DNA from: Candidatus Helarchaeota archaeon
Lineage (GTDB): Archaea; Asgardarchaeota; Lokiarchaeia; Helarchaeales; HEL-GB-A
Direction: 5' to 3'
Assembly: GCA_013375405.1 (NCBI GenBank)
Contig: JABXJU010000029.1
Coordinates: forward strand, 1 to 28,462
Length of the DNA stretch: 28,462 bases
The notes below the pieces were generated by a model. It was not told the DNA's origin. It saw nothing but the letters and a program-made list of their open reading frames with translations, and made no database searches. Of the stretch, positions 15,194 through 25,200 are shown one piece after another; position 1 is the stretch's first letter, and every line of letters starts with the position of its first letter. Both the position numbers and the translations under genes were made by a program.

Positions 15194-15502
15194 CTAAGCT
15201 TTTTGTTTAATGGTTTTGACTGATTGAGATAGATCTGTTATTAACTTTTGCATTTTCTTTGGATCCAATTGTGTCCGAAATGTTTCAACGATGTCAGAAA
15301 GAGATTTTCTAATATTTTTAAGATCAGAAATGTTCATCAAGTCCTCTAAAGTCTTTGTCAATCCCTCTATTTGAATTGAGATTTGAGTCATTGAATCATC
15401 TACTATTGAGCCTAATTTCTCAATAACCGAATTTACATTCTCAACTCTTTTTGAGATCTCAATAAAGCTGTTTTTGATCGAATTAAACATTTCTTCTACC
15501 AT
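15194..15502 (-). CDS. Small coiled-coil protein E (102 aa)
   Basis: All-helical, with heptad-rich segments through most of its length (FIEISKRVENVNSVIEKLGS and on). The end, SLSDIVETFRTQLDPKKMQK, matches the tail pattern of protein A at 9294-9695 (DP followed by Q and a second Q eleven residues later). There are no membrane spans or catalytic residues. It starts with ATG, 26 bases after protein F stops and 20 bases before protein D. By resemblance A and E are the same type in two clusters, which supports duplication of a coiled-coil gene set. Confidence 0.75.
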   Translation of the reverse strand: MVEEMFNSIKNSFIEISKRVENVNSVIEKLGSIVDDSMTQISIQIEGLTKTLEDLMNISDLKNIRKSLSDIVETFRTQLDPKKMQKLITDLSQSVKTIKQKA

Positions 15503-15528
15503 AATACATCAATCTCGTTCTATTAACT

Positions 15529-16089
15529 TTAGCTACCGAAGAAGGATGATGGTTTCAGTAAATGATCTCCTTCATCAGTGTCTTCCTTCTTAGGTGGTGG
15601 AGCTTTGCCTTTTTCTGAAATTGGGGGAGGAGGTGCTGTTGGACTAGGTTCTTTCTTTTTTCCCTTCTTCACTTTTTCTTTGGGAGCTTCTTTTTCAGGA
15701 GATTTCATTTTCTTTTTCGCGCCTGGAATTGAATCTAATTCTTTAATAAGGCTCTGGATAGACAAGATTTGCATAGATTGTTGCAATTTAGTTATGATAT
15801 CTGGGAGAATCATTGTGAGATCGCCCATTTCGCCTCCGACATTACTTATTTTTTCCATGAATTTATGTTCTAATGAGGGGAGTGCTTTTTTAACTACAGC
15901 AATAAAGCCTGATTCTATTTTTTTGTCCATTAAATCAAGTTTTTCTAACATTTGCGTCGTGATTTGTGTAGAGTCATTAACAGCTTTCTCTATTCGCTTT
16001 AAAGTTTGGACTGAATCCTCGAGAATTCCTGTCAATACTTGCATCAGATTACTTTCTGTTTCACCTGAAGTGCCTGTTGCTGGATTCAT
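15529..16089 (-). CDS. Coiled-coil protein F with Pro/Lys linker and LLKPSSFF tail (186 aa)
   Basis: Helical and coiled-coil regions fill residues 15-115 (MQVLTGILEDSVQTLKRIEK to LQQSMQILSIQSLIKELDSI, the same LQ..(M/V)...(S/E)IQ element as protein C). A low-complexity linker of Lys, Glu and Pro (about 120-170, including a PTAPPPPISEKGKAPPPKKE stretch) leads to the C-terminal motif GDHLLKPSSFFGS. The tail equals the LIKPSDLF end of protein C at four to six positions although the linkers differ. It starts 66 bases after the 278-aa gene. It is likely a partner-recruiting subunit of the coiled-coil assembly. Confidence 0.78.
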   Translation of the reverse strand: MNPATGTSGETESNLMQVLTGILEDSVQTLKRIEKAVNDSTQITTQMLEKLDLMDKKIESGFIAVVKKALPSLEHKFMEKISNVGGEMGDLTMILPDIITKLQQSMQILSIQSLIKELDSIPGAKKKMKSPEKEAPKEKVKKGKKKEPSPTAPPPPISEKGKAPPPKKEDTDEGDHLLKPSSFFGS

Positions 16090-16155
16090 CGTTATAACTT
16101 CCTTTAATAATTTAAATTCATTACATCATTTAAACTCTTTTAATTTCTTTTCCTT

Positions 16156-16992
16156 TCATAAGGTGATTTTTGTTGCTGTAAGCCACGCTTCAGTTAATAA
16201 TTTCAGAAATAATTCACATATTTTTGAATCAGAAGAAGATATTCCAATGTAATCTTTATTTTCAGACTCTGCAACTAGACAGATTTCTTCGGCATCACGT
16301 TCAATGCCCCATCGGTCCTTTTTAGAATAACTTCGGAACTCAATATGAGGATAAGTTGAAATTAGACCTTTATGAGCGGCATTTGATAGATCAAACGCCG
16401 TTGCCACGCGAGTATCGACTTTGGAGTCCTTTGGTAGGTTCAATTGATCTAAATCTTCTACAGTTGGAATAATAAGAAAAAGACGAAATTTAACATCTTC
16501 TAAAAGGCGATTAAATTCTTTTATTGTTTCTACCTTGCCAACAATGATTTTTTGAAGGGTACCTTCAGGTAAGCCACCCCCTTCTTCAGTAGCCCGTCCT
16601 TTTAGAATTTTATCTTTTTCGACGATTTCTTTTTGTTGCGTTATCACAGTTTCATCAAGGACTTTTAATTTTGATTTTAATTCGCTGATATCGCCATGTT
16701 CTGATTTAATACTGTTTAATTCATCCTCTAATTTGATATTTTCTTCTTGTAGATTTCCAAGAGCGTTTCTAAGACGGGAAGTCATTTCATCTAATTCTTT
16801 AATCTTTTGCTCATATTGTTCTATTTGGGAAGTTACTACTTCATCTTGAGAGGATTTTTCTTCAAAACCTTTTAATTTTTGAGTTAATTCTTTTAATTGT
16901 TTTTCTTTTTGTTTGAAATCTTCTTCAAAATCCTTGATTTTCTTCTCTCTTTCTTCAAAATCAGTTAGGGTATTTGTCCGCCCAGAATTCAT
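16156..16992 (-). CDS. Coiled-coil protein with C-terminal globular sensor-like domain (278 aa)
   Basis: Residues about 8-135 are a long coiled coil (FEEREKKIKDFEEDFKQKEK and on). From about 150 the protein is globular, with alternating strands and helices (FRLFLIIPTVEDLDQLNLPK ... TRVATAFDL ... EEICLVAES ... YIGISSSDSKICELFLKLLT). This resembles the C-terminal effector/PLD-like domain of archaeal TrmB-type proteins, but no DNA-binding domain or HxK catalytic motif is present, so the assignment is weak. It is codirectional with the 380-aa gene (31-base gap) and followed by protein F. It may link the coiled-coil proteins to a sensed ligand or to the GTPase. The gene stops with TGA; the in-frame continuation does not look like a selenoprotein. 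Confidence 0.78.
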   Translation of the reverse strand: MNSGRTNTLTDFEEREKKIKDFEEDFKQKEKQLKELTQKLKGFEEKSSQDEVVTSQIEQYEQKIKELDEMTSRLRNALGNLQEENIKLEDELNSIKSEHGDISELKSKLKVLDETVITQQKEIVEKDKILKGRATEEGGGLPEGTLQKIIVGKVETIKEFNRLLEDVKFRLFLIIPTVEDLDQLNLPKDSKVDTRVATAFDLSNAAHKGLISTYPHIEFRSYSKKDRWGIERDAEEICLVAESENKDYIGISSSDSKICELFLKLLTEAWLTATKITL

Positions 16993-17023
16993 TTAGCAAC
17001 ACACTCCACATATAATTTAATTT

Positions 17024-18166
17024 TTATTTTTTTAGTCTTTGTGTAATATTCTGCCATTCTGATTGAAGGGCCTTAATATATTTACCATCTATCAATTGCC
17101 TTTCTTGTATTTGGTCAATTCCACGTGCAATTAATTTATTTGCTTCATCCTTTAAAAATAAATTTTGTGCGTTACATATTGTTTCGATTTTTTGTGTTAA
17201 TTGTGGTTGGATTTCAAGGGTTGATTCAATCTTTTCTTTAAGGATGGAATAAAAGGATGTATGAAATGTATCAACAGGCACCCATCTCTTGGATTTTATT
17301 TCTTCAGAAAAAATAGAGGGTGGTAATAATAGAAATTTTTTGGCTTTATTGGGTAAAATTATCTTTGCCAGATACATAGAAATCCAAATTTCAGTATAGG
17401 GGACCACTAAATTCAAAGTTTGACCCGGTATTGCCCAGTGAAATAGATATTCAATTTCACTTCGGCAAGCCCAAATATTTTTTTGAATTTTTTCATTCAA
17501 TTCCTTAAATTTACTTTCTATTTGTTCTTGTTCTTTAGTTGAGCTTGTATTTGAATATGAAAGGCGCCATTTCTCAATTTTTTGTTTGACCTTCTGTTGT
17601 AAGGAATGCCATTTCGAAATCGTTTCTTCAATATTTTTTAGCGCCTGATTATATCGATTCGTAATCTCAATTAAATTATCGGTTGAGATAATTGGCTCCA
17701 ATTTACCGGAGGTAATTGATTTATCTGTTGCTAGTTTTATTAGAGGAACTAATCCATGAAGTATTTCAGGTCCAATAATCCCTTTAATCATGAGATCCTT
17801 TTTGAAAGGGGCTTTTATTTCATCTATCCATCGTGTTAGATGCTCTATTCGGGCTTGAGGTTTGTTGATTTCCTGATTCAACTCAGATAGAATTCCACTT
17901 TTAGATGAAATAAAATCCGTTATTTTAAATTGTAGGTCGAAAAACAATTTCATACGGTCAATTCCAATATAATTCGCGGGTCCCGCCTGAATAAGAGTAA
18001 GAGGCCATAAAATTTTTGAGAAGAATTCATAAGACGCCTCCCGAAATTGATCATGCCGTCGTTTATCATATTCCATTAAGGCAAACATTAATGCTAGTTC
18101 CATGTCGGGGTTGAAAATTGTCAGGTCTCTTTCATGGACTAAGGCAGGAGCAATAATTCCTCTCAC
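17024..18166 (-). CDS. Unrecognised protein next to MglA-like GTPase (380 aa)
   Basis: I do not recognise the family. The N-terminal 100 residues look globular (RGIIAPALVHERDLTIFNPD, then LMFALMEYDKRRHDQFREAS). The middle (about 170-250) is coiled coil. A second mixed region follows (about 255-320, with WAIPGQTLNLVVPYTEIWIS and FLLLPPSIFSEE), then an amphipathic helical end. There are no membrane spans, Cys clusters or P-loop. The GTG at 18164-18166 is the start; in-frame TAG lies four codons upstream. It is 122 bases downstream of the GTPase stop and 31 bases upstream of the 278-aa gene. By position it could be an effector, regulator or scaffold partner of the GTPase. Confidence 0.75.
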   Translation of the reverse strand: MRGIIAPALVHERDLTIFNPDMELALMFALMEYDKRRHDQFREASYEFFSKILWPLTLIQAGPANYIGIDRMKLFFDLQFKITDFISSKSGILSELNQEINKPQARIEHLTRWIDEIKAPFKKDLMIKGIIGPEILHGLVPLIKLATDKSITSGKLEPIISTDNLIEITNRYNQALKNIEETISKWHSLQQKVKQKIEKWRLSYSNTSSTKEQEQIESKFKELNEKIQKNIWACRSEIEYLFHWAIPGQTLNLVVPYTEIWISMYLAKIILPNKAKKFLLLPPSIFSEEIKSKRWVPVDTFHTSFYSILKEKIESTLEIQPQLTQKIETICNAQNLFLKDEANKLIARGIDQIQERQLIDGKYIKALQSEWQNITQRLKK

Positions 18167-18288
18167 AGCATCACTCTAAATCCTCGATCTAATAATAGTT
18201 CTGTCTTTCCCTAATATATAATTAAGGAAAATATTAATTTTTAAAAAAAAATCTTGTGAAAATCAATAGGGGGTTGTGATTCACTTTA

Positions 18289-18900
18289 TTATTGATTTCT
18301 TATTTTATTGTAATAATTCAGTACCGCATCACGTGCGAGTTGTTGGAAAGCCCGTTTAATATTTAAGCCCTGAATTGCAATGGTTTCGTACACCTGGATT
18401 TCGAGATTATCTCCGGTCAATGGGCTCATAATCTTATCCAAACCTTTTGATTTGAATAAATCATATACTTGGGTTCGTTTGACAATATTTGGGAGGTCCT
18501 GCTTGTTAACCATGACAATGATCGGGACCTTCTTTCCTAATTCTGGGCCTATATGTTCCAATAATTCCTCTAAGCTCCAAACGTTCTCATTCCACTGTTC
18601 CACCTGTGCATCGAAGACGAAGATTATCCCATCCACGCCATTGAGGATGGTCTTTCGCTGGAATTTATGGCGTCGCTGTCCAGCAACAGTATAAATTTGG
18701 AGCTTTACATTGGCGATGCCTGCTACCATACGATCAAAGAATAAAGTCCGACCAGTAGGATCAACGATAGATTGCATTTTGCCTTCAGCCATTCCCTCCT
18801 TTTGGAAAATCCACTTTACGGCTGTTGTTTTACCGCCAAGGGAGGGACCCCAATAGACAATTTTGAAGTAGAGTTTTCCATCTGCACCGCGGCTAGGCAT
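18289..18900 (-). CDS. MglA-like small Ras/Arf-type GTPase (203 aa)
   Basis: P-loop GPSLGGKT is at residues 18-25. Switch I lies near PTGRTLFFDR (48-57), switch II is YTVAGQRRHKF (70-80), and G4 is NKQD (132-135). The YTV.GQ form, with Thr71 where Ras/Arf proteins have Asp, and the GVDGIIFVFDAQ block match bacterial and archaeal MglA, which sets cell polarity with the roadblock protein MglB. No roadblock or longin protein is encoded in this window. The 203-aa length is standard for MglA and there is no lipid-anchor sequence. It is the first gene of the minus-strand run 18900-13317. Its upstream region is the long AT-rich spacer with phased TACGAA motifs, so its regulation may depend on that region. 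Confidence 0.93.
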   Translation of the reverse strand: MPSRGADGKLYFKIVYWGPSLGGKTTAVKWIFQKEGMAEGKMQSIVDPTGRTLFFDRMVAGIANVKLQIYTVAGQRRHKFQRKTILNGVDGIIFVFDAQVEQWNENVWSLEELLEHIGPELGKKVPIIVMVNKQDLPNIVKRTQVYDLFKSKGLDKIMSPLTGDNLEIQVYETIAIQGLNIKRAFQQLARDAVLNYYNKIRNQ

Positions 18901-19139
18901 CCTTATTCAAACCTCTAAAATATGACTGAAACCAATCTAACCTCTCTGTACTTGACGGAGAGAATTACCTATAAGTATTAGAACTTATGCAAAACTTATT
19001 TTAGATTGTTAATTAATCTTTTGATTTATTAATTATTTCCCATGCTTTAAATAATTATGTTTCATAAAAAAATAGAGATGAGAGAAAAAAATAAGTGATT
19101 TATGAATAATAAATGTAATATCTCTGTTTATTGGTAATT

Positions 19140-19330
19140 TTCTTAGAAATTTCTAATCCATTAAACTGTTTAAAGCCTTGTTGAAGTTGAGTTTTCAATA
19201 ATATTTTTAATAACTACGAAAGTTTCTAACAAATGAGTAAAAGTATACGAAAATTCTAATATATCCATAAAAAATTACGAATATTTCTGATAAATACATT
19301 AGAAATTACGAATTTTTGACAAAAATTATA
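19140..19330. repeat. Four phased TACGAA direct repeats in AT-rich spacer
   Basis: TACGAA occurs at 19215, 19246, 19276 and 19307, spaced 31, 30 and 31 bases (three helical turns). Each copy is followed by an A/T run and, in three of four, by a TTCTAA- or TTCTGA-like end. A related palindrome-like TTAGAAATTTCTAA lies at 19143-19156. The rest of the 509-base gap between the GTPase and iorB (18901-19409) shows only A/T-rich DNA, a CTCTC/GAGAG hairpin near 18941-18962, and no ORF worth calling. Confidence 0.6.
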
Positions 19331-19409
19331 ATTACTATTTTTGTAAGAGTAAAGAGAATTTAATATTTAAATTTGTTTTCAGAAAGAGTTTCGCCATATA
19401 AAGTGATTT

Positions 19410-20069
19410 TCATATGGATTCCATCAATTTTTTTCCGGTTTCGATGCCATAATCAAAAGCTGTGAGGTTGTCATCTGGTTCTGGGACTTTTTCACGAATG
19501 ACGGCCTGTATAGAACTCAATTTAAGAGGAAGATGATTTGTAGCATAAGTAACTCCAAGTAATATCATATTAGTGCGAAGTGCATTATTAAAACGTTCGA
19601 TGGCAATAGTGGATGCATCAACGAGCAGGATTTTAGAAGATCCGGATATATCTTTTATGGCATTAACGATCGTTTCAATAGAGGGATACTCCATTAAACC
19701 AGAGATAACAGCGCAAGGGGGAAAGCTGCGAGTGTTGAGTATTATGAAAGTCTTCTCAGAGAAATATATTGCATTTCGAAGTAATTCAACCGGTTCGACT
19801 CCAATTGCAAGATCCGCATCTCCGTAAAATAAAGTTGGTGATGTTAATAACAAATCATCATATTTTTCATTTGGTTCAAGAATAAGAAATCGGGTGTAAA
19901 CATCTGTAGCACCTTCGCGTTGACTAAGTCCATGTTTTTCAGCGCCAATCATTTTTCTGATTTTTCCACCTTGTAATTTTTCACGTAAAGCCGCATTTTC
20001 GAGAATACGTTTGATCAACATAACTCCCTGTCCCCCAATCCCGCAAATGAGCATGTTCCAAATACGCAT
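19410..20069 (-). CDS. iorB: Indolepyruvate:ferredoxin oxidoreductase, beta subunit
   Basis: This is the gamma-type subunit of the 2-oxoacid:ferredoxin oxidoreductase family (pyruvate ferredoxin/flavodoxin oxidoreductase domain). The glycine-rich N terminus ICGIGGQGVMLIKRI (about residues 8-22) and GLSQREGATDVYTRF (about 48-62) are characteristic of IorB. It works with IorA to oxidatively decarboxylate aryl-2-oxoacids such as indolepyruvate to aryl-acetyl-CoA while reducing ferredoxin, as in archaeal aromatic amino acid breakdown. The ATG at 20067-20069 overlaps the iorA stop by one base (TAATG), a tight coupling. It ends the operon; the AT-rich spacer follows. Confidence 0.93.
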   Translation of the reverse strand: MRIWNMLICGIGGQGVMLIKRILENAALREKLQGGKIRKMIGAEKHGLSQREGATDVYTRFLILEPNEKYDDLLLTSPTLFYGDADLAIGVEPVELLRNAIYFSEKTFIILNTRSFPPCAVISGLMEYPSIETIVNAIKDISGSSKILLVDASTIAIERFNNALRTNMILLGVTYATNHLPLKLSSIQAVIREKVPEPDDNLTAFDYGIETGKKLMESI

Positions 20070-21997
20070 TATGAATCACCCTCCATATGTGGATTCACAA
20101 TAGTATGGCAGATTGCATCATTAGGACAGATTTCATAGCAAACACCGCAGAAGGTACATCTATCTTCGTCAATGGACATGTATTCCTCATTTCTGCGGAG
20201 AGCTGTGCAGCATAATTCCTCGGCACAAGTGCCACACATTTGGCAACGCTCTGGCTCGATCCAATAGATGTCTTTTTTTCTAATTCCCTTAGATAGAGCT
20301 TTTCGCATGCGTTTAGTATATTGAAGCATACATTCTCGTTGTGAAACTATGACCTTCATACCCGGCTGCTTTCTTGCTTCGAGAATTGTGCTAGTCATTA
20401 AATAGGGTTGAAAGGGATCAACAACCCTGACCCACTTTACCCCAAGGGACTTACAGATATCCCGGATGCTAGGAATTGGCGTTGGTTCGCCCATTCCATT
20501 GATACCTGCACCAGGATGGGGATGACCACCTGTCATGGCAGTCCAAGAATTATCAAGAATAAATAGAATAACGTTGGCATCGTTATATACTGCATTCACT
20601 AGAATTTGTATGCCGGTGTGATAAAAAGTTGAATCACCCATGAGTGCGAGAATTTCTTGGTCAGTCTTAAAAGATGCTCCAATCGCTGCGCCCAATCCCC
20701 CGGACATACAAATTACCCAATCAGTAATGCCCATCGGTGGAAAGAAGCTCATTACATAGCATCCAATATCACCTGCATAGATTGTTTCAGCTTCGTTAGT
20801 TGCCTTCCTGATCGAAAAGAGTAAGGCACGTTCTGGACATCCTGGACAGAAGGTTGGAGGTCGGGGGGGCACAAGTTTGAGATATTCTTGATATTTTTGC
20901 AATTTTTGGTTGATAGAGGTACCAAGAGGTTTTCCAAGTAGTTTGCTAATTCCAGTTACTACTTCGCTTGTATTCAGTTCCCCCCACTCTCTAATCACTT
21001 TTTTCCCTACAATATCTGCTGAAATTTTATGTTCTTGAGCTATACGCTTTACTTGTGTTTCAATGAAGGGCTCAAGCTCCTCAACGACTAAAATTTGATC
21101 TAAATTTTGAGCGAATTCAACGAATTGATTCTCATTTATGGGATGAACCACTCCTAATTTTAAGATAGGAACATCATCGAGCCCTAGATGCCTCAAAGCT
21201 TCAATGGTATATCCGAATGGAACGCCGCCCGTGACAACTCCGAATTTGGAATCACCAGGTATTACTCGATTAAATTTAGACACATATGGCTCCACGCGCT
21301 CCATGCGTTCGTAGAGCCTCTTATGATTATTGATACAATGAGGGGGTAAGGAGCAGAATTTTGGAATTTTTTTAATAAATTTCCCTTTTTTATCACTATA
21401 CTTTGCTAAAGGTTTTAATTCCACTTCCTCTACGGTATGCGCAATACGAGAAGTAACACGAAAATAACTTACGAGATCAAATTTTTGGGACACGTCGAGA
21501 GCTTCGGGTATCCATGCTTTGGCTTCTCGGACATTAGAAGGTTCGAAATGGCAAAGATGTAACATCCAACTATAAAACCTATCATTCTGCTCACTATGGC
21601 TACCTAGAGACCCTGGGTCGCCGCCCACAATTATTAATAATCCACCACGCCCATCTGCACTTGTCGGACCATTAAGTGCAATGGTTGAGAGTGCATCTGC
21701 CGCAACATTTGCCCCAACATGTTTCATTATTGCCAGAGATTTGATACCGCACCAGCTCGCACCTGCAGCTGCTGTTATTGAAGCTGACTCATTTGATGCC
21801 CATTGAAAATATAATCCAGGAACTTCGTTTGCAATTTTACTGAAATAAGTTCCCATATCTGTAACGGGGGTGCCTGGATATTGACTCACAAATTGAATCC
21901 CCGTTTCTAAGCACGCACGCGTCATGGCCATATTTCCAATTAACATGACATGCTCGTTCGGGGCATCTTTTAAGAGAATGCGTTCTTCCATTGTCAC
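20069..21997 (-). CDS. iorA: Indolepyruvate:ferredoxin oxidoreductase, alpha subunit
   Basis: The N-terminal pyrimidine-binding domain (QYPGTPVTDMGTYF, SNESASITAAAGASWCG) is followed by a central region and the TPP-binding domain with GDIGCYVMSFFPP, GGLGAAIG and MGDSTFYHTGIQI (the GDS...N type TPP/Mg site). Two ferredoxin-type clusters lie at the C-terminal end: a first set, CQMCGTCAEELCC, and a canonical set, CTFCGVCYEICP. The first cluster has an uncommon end, with CC instead of the usual CP. At 642 aa it is of normal length for IorA. The start is ATG at 21995-21997. Together with iorB this forms the heterodimeric enzyme acting in the cytoplasm. The 220-base upstream gap holds a two-copy GAACATATTT repeat (about 22154-22172) and no gene. 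Confidence 0.95.
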   Translation of the reverse strand: MTMEERILLKDAPNEHVMLIGNMAMTRACLETGIQFVSQYPGTPVTDMGTYFSKIANEVPGLYFQWASNESASITAAAGASWCGIKSLAIMKHVGANVAADALSTIALNGPTSADGRGGLLIIVGGDPGSLGSHSEQNDRFYSWMLHLCHFEPSNVREAKAWIPEALDVSQKFDLVSYFRVTSRIAHTVEEVELKPLAKYSDKKGKFIKKIPKFCSLPPHCINNHKRLYERMERVEPYVSKFNRVIPGDSKFGVVTGGVPFGYTIEALRHLGLDDVPILKLGVVHPINENQFVEFAQNLDQILVVEELEPFIETQVKRIAQEHKISADIVGKKVIREWGELNTSEVVTGISKLLGKPLGTSINQKLQKYQEYLKLVPPRPPTFCPGCPERALLFSIRKATNEAETIYAGDIGCYVMSFFPPMGITDWVICMSGGLGAAIGASFKTDQEILALMGDSTFYHTGIQILVNAVYNDANVILFILDNSWTAMTGGHPHPGAGINGMGEPTPIPSIRDICKSLGVKWVRVVDPFQPYLMTSTILEARKQPGMKVIVSQRECMLQYTKRMRKALSKGIRKKDIYWIEPERCQMCGTCAEELCCTALRRNEEYMSIDEDRCTFCGVCYEICPNDAICHTIVNPHMEGDS

Positions 21998-22218
21998 TTA
22001 CATCCTAGGAGATAAATTATAGTACAAAATAGAAAGTAGTATTATTATTCTTATTCCTTATGGAAGTAGCAAAAAAATGGAGGGTTCCAAAACACGCGTG
22101 ACGGCGATATCATTCTTTCAAAGGATCATTTTATATTCTATGTTTTTGGTTATGAACATATTTGAACATATTTCTTTAAAATGGGTAAAGTTTTTTCTGT
22201 GAAGTGTATATAATCTCA

Positions 22219-25200
22219 TTAATTTTGTAAAAATTTGTCCAATATATTTTGTGAATTATTTCCTTGTAGAACAATAGCACCCTTAATTTTTGGGGTAATA
22301 TATTTTCCTGAATATGTGAATGGAATCTTCTTATTCAATCCCCTTCCATGTTCACGAATTGAGAGCAATTCTTCAATGCTATCTGTTAATTCTTCAATCC
22401 TATGTTCGTAACTTAGAGGTTTCAAAACAGCTTTATTTAAATCAAGTTTCAATTTTTTTAAATTAGCCGACAATTTTTCTAATTTTTCGAGCAGAGAATT
22501 TTTTACCTCGGACTTCTGGGAAATTTGAACTTCGATCTCTTTCTTTTCTAGCTCTTTTTCTACCAACTTATTGAAGCAATTGATAATATTTCGTGCATCT
22601 TCTTCAGTAATTTTTCGAGGATCAGGGATTCTAATTGAATTTGCTTCATAAATCATACATTCATTTCTATTCATAGCTTGACCTGAAGCCGTTCGTCCTG
22701 TTAATTCTCTCATTAAAGTAATAATATCCGAGTTTAGAATTCCCGCAATTAAAAGGGTAGATTCATCCTTTGAGAGTTTTCTATGTTTAAATATTGGTGT
22801 CATCGGGTAAAATCTTTTATCCGCAGCAATTTTGGATTTATTATAAACAACTATGGAGTTACGCCAATATTCTGCAGGAAATAAAAAGGGCGCTATATCT
22901 AACTTTCCGAGGTCAAACCATATCTTTCTTGATTTCACGCTTTTAATCTTATGAAGTTCCTTATTTTTCCCGTATTCAAGGATATATTTTGCCAATTTCG
23001 GATGTTCCTTCTTGAGTCTATTCCGTACTTTTATTGCTAAAATGGGTTCATCATATTTATCTACTTTTGGAGATGTTTTCATAATAAATTCCTTTTTTTT
23101 CGCTTTTTCCTTCTTTTTTTCTTCCTCAGCAAATTCATCTAAAATTGGTTCGATAAGGTTGTGAATATCTAATACGAGCCACTCTGTTCCTTCAGGCGTG
23201 AAAATAATTGTTTCAACTTGCCCTGTCCCTTTCAATAATGGCCTAACATATTCTTTTAAACCAAGTTCATCAACATCATTCTTTTTAAAATAGAAAAAAT
23301 CATTAGCACCTGTCTTTAATCCACTTCTGATATACATAACTTCATACAAATAGCAACAATTCTTATGATTTAAAATATCATAAAATATATCATAGCTATA
23401 AAAGAAACGAATCCACTTACTATATTCAACCATTTTTGCCTTCATTAAATTCTTTTGTTCTAATTTTTTCTTAGGATCTATCTTTTCCTTTTTTTGTTTC
23501 TTTTTCTTGTGGATTTCTTTTTTCTCTTGCGATTTTTTATTATTTCCAATTATATTTTTAAGTTCTTTTTCTGGGCATAAAAGATCTTCTTGTTTAATTT
23601 TGACTTGTCTGCTTATCTCGTCTTCAGAAATTTCAGCTTTTGCTTTGATCAATTTTTTTATTGCTTTAATTGCTGTTTTACCTTTTAATCGAATAAAAGT
23701 AACTAAATTTGTACTTCTTTCATCTTTAGAATTTGATTTTTCTAATAGAATTATACATGCATTAATTAATGCATCTTCAAAAACTTGAGTTTCAAATTTA
23801 ATAATTGCTTCTATGATATAATTTCGTAATAGAAATTGCTGGAATCCAAAACCATATTCTTGAGTCAACCATCTATCAGAAATTATAAAACCTAATCTAC
23901 CATGGTTTTTCAAAAGCTGAGTAGCAAGCGTTATAAAATAAATATAAATATCAGCTTTTTTATCTATGAGAAGTTTATTGAAATCAGATAAGTGCTTACG
24001 TGCTATTTCCTTTGATGGTATTTTCTCTTGCCTAATGTATGGTGGATTAGCAATACAAACATCTAATTTTGGTGGAAATCCAGCAAATGTTTCAATTTTT
24101 TCGCCCTCAACATCAATAAATACTCGATTTAAGGTACTCGTTCCAGGTCTAACTAGAAAGAAATCAGTAAGTTCTAAATTTAAATTCTCAGTCTTTTGAG
24201 GCAAACCTATAATTGCTAGATTAACTGAACTAAGATTTAAAGCGAATTGATTTATATCAAAACCAAAAATTTGTTTGATTGCTTGATTATGATCAACTTT
24301 AAATTTGCTTGTTATGTAACGATAAGCTTCAACCAAAAAGCCCCCTGAACCTGCAGCAGGATCGAGAATGAGGGCATCATCCTCTCTAATAGAATTTCTA
24401 GTTATAAATTCTACAATTGCTGGAGGAGTATAATATTGTCCCAACCTCCTTCTTTCACCGCTACTCATTAAAGCTTCATAAATTCTACCAATCGTGTAAT
24501 TATTAAAAATCGATAAATCATATTCATCTAATTCTTCTTTAAATTCTTTTAAAGATAACAATATTGATTTTGGTAATGGTATTTGGCGAAATATGTCTTG
24601 AATGTTGAAAATTGCTCCAAAATCTATTTTTTTAGATAATAGTTGAAAATAATCAAAGAAAAGGTCGCTATCTAATTTGATCCATTCAAAATTTGGAATT
24701 TTTAAACGATAATTTTTATTACAAACCAGAATTCGACGAAAGATAAGTAAATTCATATAAACGTAAGCCGATTGAGTTGAAATTAATTCGATTGCCTTCT
24801 TTGAAATAGGACTAGGTGTTAATCCTTGCTTATTAAGCCATTTTTGAAGAGTTTTTTTAAAAGACTCCGTTTTAATATTGGCTATCAAAACCTTTTGCAA
24901 ATTTTCTTTTAAATTCTGATGAAAATATAATATCCTTGAGACAAATGCTTTTTCTAAAGCATCCCACTCTTTCGTTTCCCTTTCTAATGCTACAAGATCG
25001 CAGAGAAATGAAGCTGCAAATTCTTTTAAATTCTTGATTTTATAAGCTTTCGTTTTGCGTTCTAGAATGGGCTTATACATTTCAAAAGTTTTGAAGAGAA
25101 CAAGTATTGAACCATTATAAGTAGCAAAAAAATTTGAACCAATTTGAAATGCATAACTACCAGCTTGTTTGATAACTTTCGGTGAATAAGGATCTATGTC

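Noticed and set aside
16087..16158. Selenocysteine readthrough of the TGA ending the 278-aa gene into protein F
   Set aside because: The frames align, but the link would need two TGA codons, the bridging residues are low-complexity Lys/Glu, and protein F has its own ATG.
19140..19330. CRISPR array
   Set aside because: The repeats share only TACGAA and a loose A/T tail, with no conserved 24-37-base repeat and no cas genes nearby.
22150..22173. Tandem GAACATATTT pair
   Set aside because: Only two short copies in AT-rich DNA; too little to call an operator or an array.
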